Assembly (NCBI GenBank): GCA_012064415.1
Contig: SSNU01000062.1
Location: 660,035-699,681, forward strand
Reading direction: 5' to 3'
Length of the DNA stretch: 39,647 nucleotides
From: Gyrodactylus bullatarudis
Lineage: Eukaryota; Platyhelminthes; Monogenea; Gyrodactylidea; Gyrodactylidae
Part shown: positions 1 to 11,500 of the stretch, one piece after another
How positions within the stretch are numbered: the stretch's first letter is position 1
Layout of the letters: each line of letters opens with the position of its first letter
Translations under genes and position numbers: made by a program
Notes under the pieces: generated by a model
Seen by the model: only the letters and a program-made list of their open reading frames with translations
Told to the model about the DNA's origin: nothing
Database searches by the model: none

Positions 1-368
1 TATTCTTTAACATTTACTATTTCTTTCAAAATTTGTAAATTATTATTTTTCATTCAAATTTAACTTTTATCATTTTCAAAGAGAGACCACTGATGATCCT
101 TTGAGAAATGCGCATTTGGTTTTAAATATATCTTATATAATTCCTAAATCATGTATTTAAGTGGATTTTCGGACGTTTTTGAACAACTACGTGAATCACT
201 CCAACGTAATAATTTTTATTTAATTATCTTACTTATTATCTTCCAAATTTTGTGATAATAATTAATAACTAAAACATTAATGCGTGAGGCTACTTTCAAG
301 AATAAGTAATATTTTTAGCATCAAAATATGATAATAATACATGATAAGTGGATTTATTATTAAAAAGT
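1..368. other. AT-rich flank, 3' of the cortactin-like gene
   Basis: I see no coding exon here. It holds the 3' untranslated part of the cortactin-like gene on the minus strand, with an AATAAA signal at 358-353, then AT-rich sequence up to the window edge. Confidence 0.5.
353..358 (-). terminator. polyadenylation signal AATAAA of the cortactin-like gene
   Basis: AATAAA on the minus strand lies about 10 nt after the TGA stop at 371-369, implying a very short 3' UTR. Confidence 0.55.
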
Positions 369-887
369 TCATATATCTTTGACATAATTAGCTGGAAATA
401 CACCATCTTTACCATTGATGGTTCCCTTCCACCAACCTGGGTGGGACTTATCAATATTCGTGATGATATCTCCTTTTTTTAATTCAAGTTCATCTTCCTC
501 TTCTTTGTTATAGTCAAAGAGGACCTCAGCTTTTAAATTCGATTCAGTTGACTGACTAAGAAGGAATTTATAGCGATTCTTATCTATTTTATTTGGTAGG
601 ACTGTGGGTTTAACAACTGACGGGGAGGTGATTTCAACGGGAATGACAGGTTTTTCTATAATTATTTTCTCCTTAGGTCCGGTCTTCTGGTTTGATTTGG
701 TATCATTTATGATTTCGCAGAAGCTTAAATTAGTTAGACAAATTTACTTAACGAATCCTTGTCTGCCACTTCCTGGTACGCTTTTAGACCCATAGCGCTG
801 TTGTTTTTCTGTCACGTCATTCTATCTAATAGAGAGCCAAAGACTTACGATGTAGTTAGGATCCGTTTCCCAATCATCGTCAGACAT
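369..887 (-). CDS. CTTN-like: minimal cortactin-like protein (acidic DDW motif + SH3, no repeats)
   Basis: Three exons on the minus strand: 887-849, 821-748 and 723-369, with introns of 27 and 24 nt, GT/AG ends and matching phases. They encode 155 aa. The N-terminus MSDDDWETDPNYI, followed across the first intron by NDVTEKQQRYGSKS, matches the cortactin/HS1 N-terminus (DDWETDP, then NDVSEKEQRWG), the acidic region that binds Arp2/3. The C-terminus is a complete SH3 domain with ALYDY-like LFDY, GWWKG and FPANYV. Cortactin is a cortical actin branch-junction protein whose SH3 recruits dynamin, N-WASP and others. Seen here: the 37-residue F-actin-binding repeats are absent; only about 60 residues of linker separate the two ends. 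It might therefore bind Arp2/3 without binding filaments. It lies head-to-head with MED19. Confidence 0.83.
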
Positions 888-1703
888 ATTTAGGAATAGA
901 TAGATAGTTTGTTTTTAAAAAGAGCGAATTTATTAAAACAAAAGATTGAGTTGATTGTACGTCTTCCATGAATAGACTTTTAAGAGTCGTTTTGGGTTAG
1001 GTTCCATTTTGCACTTGTATGACGCTCCTAGCGAAAGGAGTTCTAATTTCAAGTGGCATCTAGTTTCGCTCTGCAATGTTTTCATCTGGTTTCAAAGTTG
1101 CAATGCAACTTGCGACAAAAGAAAATTGATTTTCCTCCTTTTACATCTACCACGATAGATGGGTTAAGAGGGATGACTCAAGGATATTAGCACAGGGTTC
1201 TATGATCATCAAATGATAATCATTTTTAACGGCTACTCATTTTACCTCTGAGTGATAATATAAATTCATGTGAGGATAATAAATGTACCGAACGACAGGT
1301 GGGGAATCGATTGATTCCTTGTTTATAATCGGCGAATTAATTTTCCAATAACAGAAACTCTTGGTTGCCCAAGAGCTGGGTTATTGTGGAATAGACAAGG
1401 TCTATCAGACGTACTTGGATATAGAAGGTATTCTGGTATTACCAGAACAATCTTCCATTCAATTTATCCACCATTCTTCCACAGAAATAACCATGGCTTT
1501 GTTATAGATGGAAAGCAAAAGAAAAATGGGAACATAATGTCTGCCAGTGAGCATGCTGTCTTTTTATACTATATTTTGTGTTATTAAAACAATTAAAATT
1601 ATAAATAAATAATTTAATCCTTGTTTATAAATTCTAGTTATTCAAATATTTTTATTAAATTGTTTAACATTTATTGTCAAGATCATACGATGATATCAAA
1701 ACA
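888..1703. promoter_or_regulatory. shared upstream region of the cortactin-like gene and MED19
   Basis: This 816-bp spacer separates two divergent start codons and so must hold both promoters. It is less AT-rich than the long gene desert. It holds a small hairpin (CTCC/GGAG arms around 1026-1041) and a 17-nt imperfect palindrome around 1098-1114. I found no exon, tRNA or snRNA that I could support, and no TATA box clearly placed for either gene. Confidence 0.45.
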
Positions 1704-2756
1704 ATGATTAACACGGTTAATTCTGGAGATACTCCTAATTCTAATGTTAAGAGCTCTTCTTTAAGCTTCTCAATCAAAAAATGCAAGGACGGAACAGGGG
1801 ACAACTGGTCTGTTGAACCTGGAGCTCCGCCTTTTTACCTCATGTCTCATGAATGCCCTGTTACTGAGGCTAAAGAATCTGGATCTAAAAATCTTTTGCA
1901 TTTGCATAATTTAGAATCAGCCTATCAAAAGTTTTGTGTTAAGCGACTAAAAGAAGATTTGAGCGCTTTCCTACCTAATGTCTGTGGAAAAGTAAATGTT
2001 CCTGCATCAGAGGATGGCAGTGGATTGATAGATTTACTTCAGAGGCCTCCTGTCGGAGGTAAAGATCTTATGCCTTTCAATCAATCTCAACTTGATCATG
2101 CTTTTCGTTTGCATCCGGGTCCTTTACCTCAAGAATATCTCAATCTTTTCTTGAATGTAAACAATAATGAGGTAGCTAACTCATCGACAGAAAATTCTCC
2201 TCAGTACTATTTAAACACTCCAAATCCTGGTACTGGGAAGAAAAGAAGAAGAGATTCTCATAAGAACAATTCTATTATAATATCATCAAATAACCCATCT
2301 TCGGCTTCTTCCCAGCAAATTTCTACTCAGCAACAACATCATACTCAAGATTCAAATTTACCTCAGCAAACTCATAATTCACATAATCAACAGTTACACG
2401 ATAATCCTCCTGGTCTTATACCCGCTAATAACAGCTCGATTACATCTTCGTCTGGCCATGATCAGAATAATTCAATAAAAAGATCTAATACTATTCCTAA
2501 TATTCCAGGTACTAACCTCTCCAGTAACTCATATGGTCAAAACATCCCATTAAATCCACCGCCTCTGAACCACAATTTTAATAATGTCCCTCAGACGCAA
2601 AGCTTTCCTCCGAATCCGAGTATTGTTGCTAAACAGAGCATTCCTTCTGCCTCTAACCAATCTGAAGATGCTATATATGGAAACATTTCTGACGACGAAA
2701 AAAGGAAAAAGAAGCGTAAAGAGAAGAAAAAGAAAAAGGATCGCGAAGCTTTCTGA
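1704..2756 (+). CDS. MED19: Mediator complex subunit 19
   Basis: Single-exon gene; the first in-frame ATG after the upstream stop is at 1704, giving 350 aa. MED19 sits in the head/hook part of Mediator, linking transcription factors to RNA polymerase II. Family signatures seen in order: PFYLM at about residue 43; NLLHLHNLESAYQKFC (human: NLITHYNLEQAYNKFC); a KEDLSAFLPN segment; LLQRPPV; then FRLHPGPLPQEY near residues 134-145. The C-terminal half is low-complexity, rich in N, S, Q and P, and ends in a basic lysine-rich block as in animal MED19. The protein is longer than human MED19 (244 aa) because of the N/S/Q/P insert. AATAAA overlaps the stop codon. Confidence 0.9.
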   Translation: MINTVNSGDTPNSNVKSSSLSFSIKKCKDGTGDNWSVEPGAPPFYLMSHECPVTEAKESGSKNLLHLHNLESAYQKFCVKRLKEDLSAFLPNVCGKVNVPASEDGSGLIDLLQRPPVGGKDLMPFNQSQLDHAFRLHPGPLPQEYLNLFLNVNNNEVANSSTENSPQYYLNTPNPGTGKKRRRDSHKNNSIIISSNNPSSASSQQISTQQQHHTQDSNLPQQTHNSHNQQLHDNPPGLIPANNSSITSSSGHDQNNSIKRSNTIPNIPGTNLSSNSYGQNIPLNPPPLNHNFNNVPQTQSFPPNPSIVAKQSIPSASNQSEDAIYGNISDDEKRKKKRKEKKKKKDREAF

Positions 2757-2761
2757 ATAAA
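2756..2761 (+). terminator. polyadenylation signal overlapping the MED19 stop
   Basis: The last A of the TGA stop is the first A of AATAAA, so the signal begins inside the coding sequence. This implies a very short 3' UTR. Confidence 0.6.
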
Positions 2762-3417
2762 TCTTTCTATTAAAAATATTGATTTTTTATTTTTCGAATC
2801 AAAGGAAATACTCATTTTGTCATAAAGAAAATTTTATTTAAAGTTTTTAACACAAGTATAATTTAGCAAAAAATGAACATGGAGTAAATTCTTTGGAGTC
2901 ATTTCAATTAACGCTGGTAAATTACCAGAGACCACTTGATTTGCCGCCTGGGGGATTATGAATCTTGATTGAAGAATGATAGCCATTTGGATCTAAATGG
3001 AAAGATTTTAATTAAAATAACCCAGATAGACGACAAGAATAAAGAGAAGATAAAATAAGTAATCGTAAATTTGGACAATAATCATAAAATATTGATCGAT
3101 AATCCTTCAAAGATGTGATTGTGAACCAGGCTAAAAAAATATCTAATAGAAACCTATAGCACTTAGTAGTAAAATCAACCTCAAAAAATTGGTTACACAA
3201 ATAAATTTAATGATTCATTTTACAACAAGAGAATATGAATCACACATTGTTTACTATTCCTAAGGTTCATTTTCTAGGAGAACAGTTATTTTCTATAATC
3301 AAATGGTTATTTGAATGACAATATAGGTAAAAATATACCCGATCTACTATTAGGACGCACTACCAAGTTCTGAAATAATTTCAGGTCAAATAGAGAAGTA
3401 AATATAATGACCTGATT
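2757..3417. other. convergent intergenic spacer MED19 / CRMP-like
   Basis: This is the 3' to 3' spacer between converging genes. It contains a short open frame at 3012-3200 (-) without recognisable features or supporting splice context. I see no RNA gene or transposon here. Confidence 0.4.
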
Positions 3418-5096
3418 TTATAGACCTATAAATAGAAAATTCTCACTTTTAACCGATGGATTTTCTTTCTTGGATTCTTCAGGGGTTAATGTAATTTCTT
3501 TAATTTCTTTTACAGGTATTTCATTCAGGCTTTTTGATTCATCTCCATTTGAATTTTTTTCAAGATTACATGCATTGATATCTGAAGTAGGTTCTAGCGT
3601 ATCTATATTATCCGAGCAAGTAATATCAGTTGGAATGAAGCGTCCAGATCCTTGAACAACTCTCAGACACATTTCTTCGTCAAAAACTACTTTTCCATTG
3701 GCAATTATTATGTATGGGCAACCAACTGCTATGTTTCCAGAGAAGGCAGGATTTGAGAAGGGTACTTGTTCTTCTTTTCCTAGATTTCTTTTCATATCAG
3801 GGTCCCAAATGAGAATGTCGGCATCAGATCCGACTTTCAAAGTACCCTTTCTAGGGTAAATTTTCATTAATTTTGCTGGATTTGTACAGGCTAAATTCAC
3901 GAAATGATTTACATTTTTTGATAGGCAATGGTCCCATACAACAGAAAGCCGTTCAACACAACCACCACAGCCTGGTGGTATTTTAGTTATTAGGCCATTA
4001 GAAGCAGTCTTTTGAGCTTGAGAGAATCCTTTGTGAGAAGATGATATCACGATGTTTTTTAATTCCTTGGTTATGAACTGAATCAGATTTTTTCTTTTAT
4101 CATCTTCTAATAGTGGAGGAAGAATATATTTGAAGCATTTAGAAGTGAAATCCCCTCCATTGGGTCTTGTAATGCCTAAGTGACTAGCAGGAATTATCAT
4201 AAAATGTTCTTCAGTGATAACTTTTGCAATATCTTCAGAAATAACATCAGTAAACACGATTGAGCAAGAATTTTTCTTTGCCAATTCGATAATATTTAGA
4301 ACAAAAGATTTATCTTTTGAAGGGTCATACAACTCGAAGTAATTATCCAACTTGACACTGTCATCAAATTTCCCCATGTAGCTTTTAGAATCGAAAGAGG
4401 ATACGGAAAGAAGGCAACTTTTTTTCGATAAATGAGCCAAAAGAGAATTCAGTTGACCAATAGGAGTATCAGAGAAAGTTTCACTTGAAATATGGTATAT
4501 CCCAACTCCTTTTGTACACAGAATATCGATTTCTTTAAGGGTACTATCCTCGCAAAAGTCGATAATTTGACATTTGAGGCTAAAATCACAGTTCGACTTT
4601 TGGTTTAGTAAGTCAACTGTTCTTTCGAAAGCTTTCACAAGGCTTTCATTTTTGTTTGGAATAATAGATTCAACAATAGTAGTGTTACCTCCCGAGAGAG
4701 CCTTTTTAGATCCTAGGTAAACATCATCATTAACGAGTATGTCATTAAATTTAAATTGAAAATGAGTTTCAGCGTCAACGGCTCCAGGCAAGACTAATTT
4801 TCCTTTTGCATTTACAACTCTAATTCCACCTGGAACAGCTAGAGAATTGCCAATTTCTCTAAAAGTTAATAATTATGAACATGTATTTACTTGATTTTAC
4901 CATCCTCTATATAAATATCAGCCTTAAGACTAGTGTCATCAAAGTAGAGTGTACCGCCTTTGATAATCATACGATTTTGAGAACTCTTTAATGAATGAAA
5001 AAAAATTATTTAACAATAAATTTTCCGATTCCTTTAACGTACTGCTATGTGATGAGTGAGTTTGCCAGCACCAACGAAAACTTTACTAGTGTTCAT
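3418..5096 (-). CDS. CRMP/DPYSL-like: CRMP / dihydropyrimidinase-like protein, metal site lost
   Basis: Three exons: 5096-5043, 4985-4891 and 4858-3418, with introns of 57 and 32 nt, encoding 529 aa. The start is the ATG at 5096 (MNTSKVFVGAGK). MIIKGGTLYFDD, ADIYIEDGKIKEIG and AVPGGIRVV follow the CRMP/dihydropyrimidinase N-terminal pattern; YPRKGTLKVGSDADILIWDPD and GSGRFIP are strong C-terminal landmarks. Dihydropyrimidinases use a D-x-H-x-H zinc motif; here it reads DAETH (residues 78-82), so one His is Glu. The positions of the carbamylated Lys, the VHAEN His and the final Asp are also replaced. The protein is probably non-enzymatic like CRMPs, cytosolic regulators of tubulin and axon growth. 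CRMP loses the other His (D-x-H-x-R), so the loss pattern differs. The last about 75 residues are polar, acidic and unlike the human tail. Confidence 0.85.
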
Positions 5097-5543
5097 ATTC
5101 AAATTGAATTATTTTGAAATTTTGCCTAACTAGTTATAAAACATTAAACAATTTGACAGCATATTCGATTAATTTTACTTGTTAAAACTAATCCAGTTAG
5201 CTAACTTCAAATCGTACTGTACGATATCTTTAAGACATTATAAATTGAGCTGCTAAAGAATAACCAGCCTTTCATTTGTATTGAAAATACAATTTCTGAC
5301 TTCTTTGCAATAAGCAAAGTTATTTTTCTACAAATATTTTTTTAATAGTACTCATACTAATTGGTAAATAATGTATGCAAATAAATAAATTACAAGTTAT
5401 AATCTAGAACTAGAAGATATTTTGTAATAAAACGATTGAATTTATTCACGATAAAAGGCACAAATGTCTTTTTAAATAAATTAAAATCGAAATAAATTAT
5501 CATTCTTTTTATTCTCTAATTGAGATATTTAATACTTAATTAT
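5097..5543. other. spacer between the NETO-like 3' end and the CRMP-like 5' end
   Basis: Both flanking genes run on the minus strand, so this 447-bp block must contain the CRMP-like promoter and the NETO-like 3' UTR. It is AT-rich and I see no exon. AATAAA on the minus strand at 5513-5508 is a reasonable NETO-like polyadenylation signal. Confidence 0.45.
5508..5513 (-). terminator. candidate polyadenylation signal of the NETO-like gene
   Basis: AATAAA on the minus strand, about 30 nt beyond the stop codon at 5544. Confidence 0.4.
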
Positions 5544-8500
5544 TCACGCAATATATTCTTTAACATGAGCATTTTTGTTTTTTACATTCTTACAAGATAT
5601 AGTTCTGACTAAGAGAGACGGGGATAGGAAATTTGAGGAGGAAGTTGAGTTCATATAAGCATCATTTGACAAACAATTATCCAAATGTTTAATCGAATGA
5701 TTAGGGCTATATTTTTTGAAAGGGCTCCTAGTTTTTGATAAATTTGACGGGCTACTTCTGCTAGGTAGATCATTTTTTATATTGTATATTGTTCTTTTGT
5801 TTAACAAGGAACTATCTTTGTTATGCATAAAATTTTTGGGCCCATTAAAATCTTCGTCAGCACATTCAGTGTAGGATTCATTGTTTGATCTTTCACCTTG
5901 AAAAGAGAATCAATAAAAATCATTTAATAAAATTTTTCCTGATTTATATTTATATCCATTCAGGATAAACAAACTTTCTGAGAAGTGAATAGCATCATTG
6001 AGCTCGTCTATATTATGCAAGTTTTCAAAATACTTTTCCATCATGCTATTGTGATTGAATATATTGGAGTTGGTTGAGGAAGACTTTTGTGAGTAGTCTT
6101 CATCAGAAAGCACATCATCTGATATAATTTCTTGATTGATTGGGATCATTTTTATGTTGGGTTGAAACGTTTTCAACTGAAACGCCTGGCTATTTACTAT
6201 TGATTAATATTAATAAAGTTAATTATAATAATAAGAATAAATTTCTATTATTCAACTGTTGCCTATGGATTAGTTAAAATAATAATTCTCAAGTTGAAGG
6301 GATATAAACTTGTGTCAATTCAACATTTGAGGCTCTTCTCTTCGATACAAATAATAAAAGTTACTTGAATATTGAATTAATTATAATTAATAATTATTAA
6401 AGAGAGGTAAGTTGAACTCAAAATAGAATAGAATAAATTTCGAGCTGATAAGTTTAAAAATTTGCTCCTCTATTACCAAAATAAGAATAAATTTTTTCTT
6501 TTCAAAATTGAATTACTTTTATGATTTATAAAATCTTCCTGTTGTTTCCCGTTCTCATCATCTTTATTTTCACTTTGAGATGAATTGTTCAAGTCGAAAC
6601 TATTTTGGTACTTGAAGAAGAGATTTTGAGCGTTGGAATTTTGTAAATGGCGCCAATTTTTTTTATTTCGATCCCCATTTGTATCAATGGATGAATCAGT
6701 TAGATAAAATTCCTGTTTCATCTGTTGACAATCGTCGTTGAATACATCCTGTGAAAATTCCCTTTGCATCTTCTCAAGAATATCTGCTTTTTTAACTTTG
6801 TAAAACTTTGGTTCAGACAAATTTTCGAGGAATTCATGGGAAGTTGATAATTTACGATTATTATAAAGAGGATGAACCAATTCTTCGGGATAATCTGATA
6901 CTATAGAACAAGTAAAATAATCTTTATTTCATCCTGAAAATGCATAATAAATCTAGTCTGAAGATAAGGCTAACTTGGAATAAAAAACGATAAAATATAA
7001 ATCGGTTCACTCTGATCGAGTGTAATACAGTGTAAAGATATGAAATATATGCTTACATAGATATGAATTTTTGGATAAATTCTTTGATTCTTCTAAAATT
7101 TGATAATTTTGAGCATTTCTTGATTTGATTAAAACTTCGGATTCTGAAGTGTCAGTTGTATCTTTTAACTCAATCGGTATGACAATTTTCTCATTTGCCT
7201 GATTCTGTTTAGCTTTCGACCGGAAGGCAATAACTGGAAAAATTAAAATTTAAGATCTTGTAATAAAGAACTTTAAACCCGAGGAAAATAAAAAAAATTA
7301 ACCATTATCTAGTTACTTCAACACAATATGCATTGATTGACTTTATAGGGTGACGATATTTTGATCTGAATATCTGAAACAGAGTATGGGAAGAACATTT
7401 CAGATATCCTGCAGATGCAGAAATAATAAAAATAAAGGAATTGAAAATCACTTGTTAAGTACTCAGGGATCTTATTTCCTTGATCAAAATAATGTAAAAA
7501 ACTCACTAAAACAAGATGCAGTTATGGTCAATAGTAGAAAGGCAATGATTCCAAGGATGGACATGTGAATTGTAAGGGTAGTCATTTTTTCGTTCTGAAC
7601 CTCTTTTGTTCCATCAACAAACTCATGAAGGTTTTGTTTACCGTCTGTTAATAGAATAATTAGGTAAAGATATTTGAACTCTAAATATCAGGCTTAACTA
7701 AGGTTTCTTGATGTTCTCAAGTGAATAAACAATTTATTCAGTATTATAAAAGTAAGATGGATTGATCTAAAATAATTTATAATAGTGGTAACTAAAGATT
7801 AACGAAACCATGTGATCAATGATTAAGGACTAACCTTCTTTGCAATATTTATTGTCATCTTCGGATTTTTTACAGGCAAAATCTTCATTGCAAAAGAATT
7901 TTTCGAGAATGCAATTTTTATCACAAACCTTGTAAGATTCTGGACAATTACCATTATCTGAGAGAAATTTAAAAATATTAATAATGATCATCATGATTGA
8001 TTATTTTTAATCTAATTTGATATTGAGATCTATGAAGAAATTACCTGAATTCCTTAAGCATATCAGATTGAAGGCAATCTTTGGATACATGTCAGCTACC
8101 GAATTCGATGCTGTACTTGGTGGACCATGAATGGGCGAAGAGACGAGAATTCTAAGAATCATTATGTTACTTTCTGAGATTATAGGTGAGGTAATATTCT
8201 CATGTGAGCAGAGTCTTTGAATTCTCGGACACGGAATTGAATAACCAGAAATTGTGTTTTCATTGTAAATTTCTAAATAGGTCTGTTTTATTTCGCTCTC
8301 ATCTTTTGCCTCAAAATCTAGAAAATCAGAGTTATATAAATCGATTCTTTATGATTTGAAATTCAATTTTACAAAACTATAGTCGAGTAAGCCTTGGTTT
8401 TCTGGTCTAATGTTCGTTTGATGGCAATTCATGACTTATCGATTAAAATTATAATTATCGGCAAATTTTTATTAATAATAATTTATTATAAATGATAAAT

Positions 8501-11500
8501 TATAATTTATATATGGGCATACATCTAATTAGATCATTCTGTCAATAAAAAAACCAACTTGATCTTTTGAATCTTTTGAGAGTGACAGGATCACCAGAAC
8601 GACAATGACCAATGTCTTCAAGACCCTTAATGACATCTGGCTTGCATGACCATTTGTAATCTTTTGGCACTGTGAAATTGTGGACATGCATTGCAACCTT
8701 GAAATCAAAAAGAAGAGATTACCTCAGAAATGACAATGTACTTGAGAAATAGTTCACTTACTAGAAAATTCTTTGGACATTTGAACTCTAAAACTGATTC
8801 CAAGGGCAAGACTTTTTGTTCATTCTTCAAATCTACTAGGAATTCTTTCAACAGAGGATCTTGTATGAGAATATTTGAATCTTCCAAATTGAAGGAATGA
8901 GAATCTCGGATTCTTTTTGGAGAATATTTCTGTTCTAATGAGTTATGTAAAGAGAGAGTCATCTTTAATGTTTCCACTGATATATATGCTTACATGAATA
9001 TGAATTAACCAGTTTGTTAACACAGAAGACCACCTCTCTTATTCAAAAAAAACTAGCAAAATCAAATAACTAACTTAGCATTTGATACAAAATCTGAGCT
9101 TCAATTTAATCAGAAATTTTCCCAAGGCTAATTTCAAAAGTTAATTGGGCTTAGATTTGAACTCTTAACCTTGCATTCTCTGTCTACTTGTTGATTCTAA
9201 TTTTCAACATTTAATTTCTTTAAATCTTCGAAATCGATAAAATTTGATGCTCAAATGTTTAAAATGTAGAAATTCAAAAACGGCCGCATTGTTTTTTCCT
9301 TAATTTTCCCATTACTCTTTGGAGAGAAATATCGAGTTTTTTACAGAAATGGTAAATTCTCATCTTCATGTCAATTTGGTTCAGTTTCAAGTTCATCTAT
9401 AAATCTTGAATTCATACTTCTGCAAGTTGAAATTTACGCCAAGAAGAAAAGCAATGCTCTAATAATACAGTGTATATTAGTAATTGAACGGAAATAAACA
9501 ATTTCAATCCCTGAAAAAAGGGACACGAACAAGATGGAAGAGAAAAATAGAAATTATTTTTATTTGCACATACCCATCCATCTCATAGCAGGGAGCAAAA
9601 AAACTAATTTTCCCATACATACGTACGTTATAACCAAAAAGAAGAAAAAAAGTAGTAGATATTTGTGTATGCAATTTCATCTGTGAATATTAAGTAATTT
9701 TTCTTCCAATTTTCTTTTTCCGGGCTTAATACCCCTTCTCAGTAAAAGAATAATAATGGTTCTAGTTCGAGGTAGCAGTGTATATTAGTGTATTCTACAA
9801 ATATAATAAAAATTAAAGAAAGCGAGTCAAATAATAAACCCTCACCATCTTTCTCTATGTGCCAAGGAACAATTTTCAATTAACCTCACACCTGGAGGAA
9901 AACGAAATACCAAACACTATTGAAAATCGAATCCAACTTTCTCAATGTTCGATTGTTTATTTTGGCCATTGATTAAGCTATGTTTAAGCAACGTGGTGTT
10001 TTTCTAAAGTTTTAGGCTAATATTCCTCATTATATATATATTTAGTAATCCAACACAAGTGAGGCTTTGATCCAGATCATCTATAACCAACAGAATTGGT
10101 TAAATATAATGATTTATGATTCATTTATAACAATTGGAAATTATATATTGAACAAAAAATGCTGGCTCCATCAAAAAGACCTAGCAAGCTATTACCTATA
10201 GCTACACTTCAAGTTATAGCTGTCTTCAAGCAAAATTCAAATGTTACAAGCATGTTAAATAACATAGTAGTAATTTTGTGTAAACAAACTTTGCTTCTGG
10301 AAAGTATAAGAGGCAATGAAACCGGATCTCTCAATACTATTGTCAGAATGAAATCGTATCCACATGTAATTTTGAGTTGAACGAATTCTCTCGAATAATT
10401 TTGTCTTTGATGAGCAAAATGTCCCAAAAGTTGGAGAAAATCCATATTTACCATCCCTGATCTCGAGAAAGTCATGTGTACACATATCATGTGGTTCCAG
10501 ATCAAATATACCCCGGATCGAGAGGAAAATATCGTGATCTCTTGGAGCTGTAGATTGATAACAAGAAATTTTTAGAATCATCAAAAAACCAAAATACTGT
10601 TTTATTTTAGGCTTTCAATATTTAGGAAATTTCTAATTTTCCATAGGAAAAATTTGATCTGAGAAAAATTACATTTGAAGACATAAGTTGCCTGATTTCC
10701 TCAAAGATATTTTTGGGTTGCTGACCTGGAGTCATGCTGGAGCTGAGATCGAGCGAAAGATTTGTTTTGGTGAATAAAGCTTTATTTTCATCGCTTCTCT
10801 TCAGACCAAACACCGACTTTCGATATATATTTATAATTTATGTATAAATATATATCGAAAGTCGGTGTTTGGTCTGAAGAGAAGCGATGAAAATAAAGCT
10901 TTATTCACCAAAACAAATCTTTCGCTCGATCTCAGCTCCAGCATGACTCCAGGTCAGCAACCCAAAAATTACATTTGCATGAGTAAAAAAAGAAATACAA
11001 ATATCATTCATAACTTTAATCCTAGGGACATTTTTGATTGACAGGGAAAAGTTTTTCAACTTGAGGGGTTTAAAAGAAAAATGTTGCCGTCATCAAAAAA
11101 AGAAGAATAGGTTACAAGGAAAATTTTTGCCGAAAATTTAACAAAATGGCAAACGTCCAGTGGAGGAGATAAAAAATATTTTCCCAAAAGGCTTAACCGT
11201 TTTTGTTAGGGTTCTCCAGATTCAGAAAAAAATCCAAAAATTTCCAAATCACCACAATTTGACTTCAGGTAAAAACAAAAAATAATTATTATTAAAATAA
11301 GTTCAGATTTTTTTTCTCAGAACTTGACTATAGATAATATTACACTCATTGACATATTATTAAAGTTTGAAGGACGATATATAGGTCTAAACCATAGAGA
11401 TAGTTCTTGCGAAGGTATAAAATCTCTTTAAGACATGTTCTAAACTCTTGAATTTTAATTTGAACTATATAGCTTGAATAATTTTTTCAAGCAAAAAAAA

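Larger units (their letters stand above)
10678..10977. mobile_element. Penelope-like element tail inserted as an inverted repeat
   Basis: A 300-bp insert lies in the 1401-nt second intron of the NETO-like gene. It contains a perfect 127-bp inverted repeat (10709-10835 against 10843-10969) with a 7-nt spacer. A 14-bp direct repeat AAAAATTACATTTG (10664-10677 and 10964-10977) lies exactly 300 bp apart and looks like a target-site duplication. The arms share GGTGAATAAAGCTTTATTTTC and TTGCTGAC...GTCATG landmarks with the 3' end of the Penelope-like element at 38.2 kb. Inverted partial copies and target duplications are known for Penelope-like insertions. Confidence 0.7.

Noticed and set aside
1040..1130. 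Hammerhead-like CAGATGA...GCGAAAC on the minus strand upstream of MED19
   Set aside because: The core has a substitution and no convincing stem II or III forms; probably coincidence or a very old relic.
2591..2815. Open frame on the minus strand across the MED19 3' end
   Set aside because: It is the antisense shadow of the lysine-rich MED19 tail (its F-rich runs mirror AAA/AAG codons) and has no independent features.
8704..8761. Alternative reading of the fourth NETO-like intron as a 21-nt and a 25-nt intron around an 18-nt microexon
   Set aside because: A single 64-nt intron with a GTAAGT donor gives the same phases and a better CUB strand (CPKNFLVAMHVHNF).
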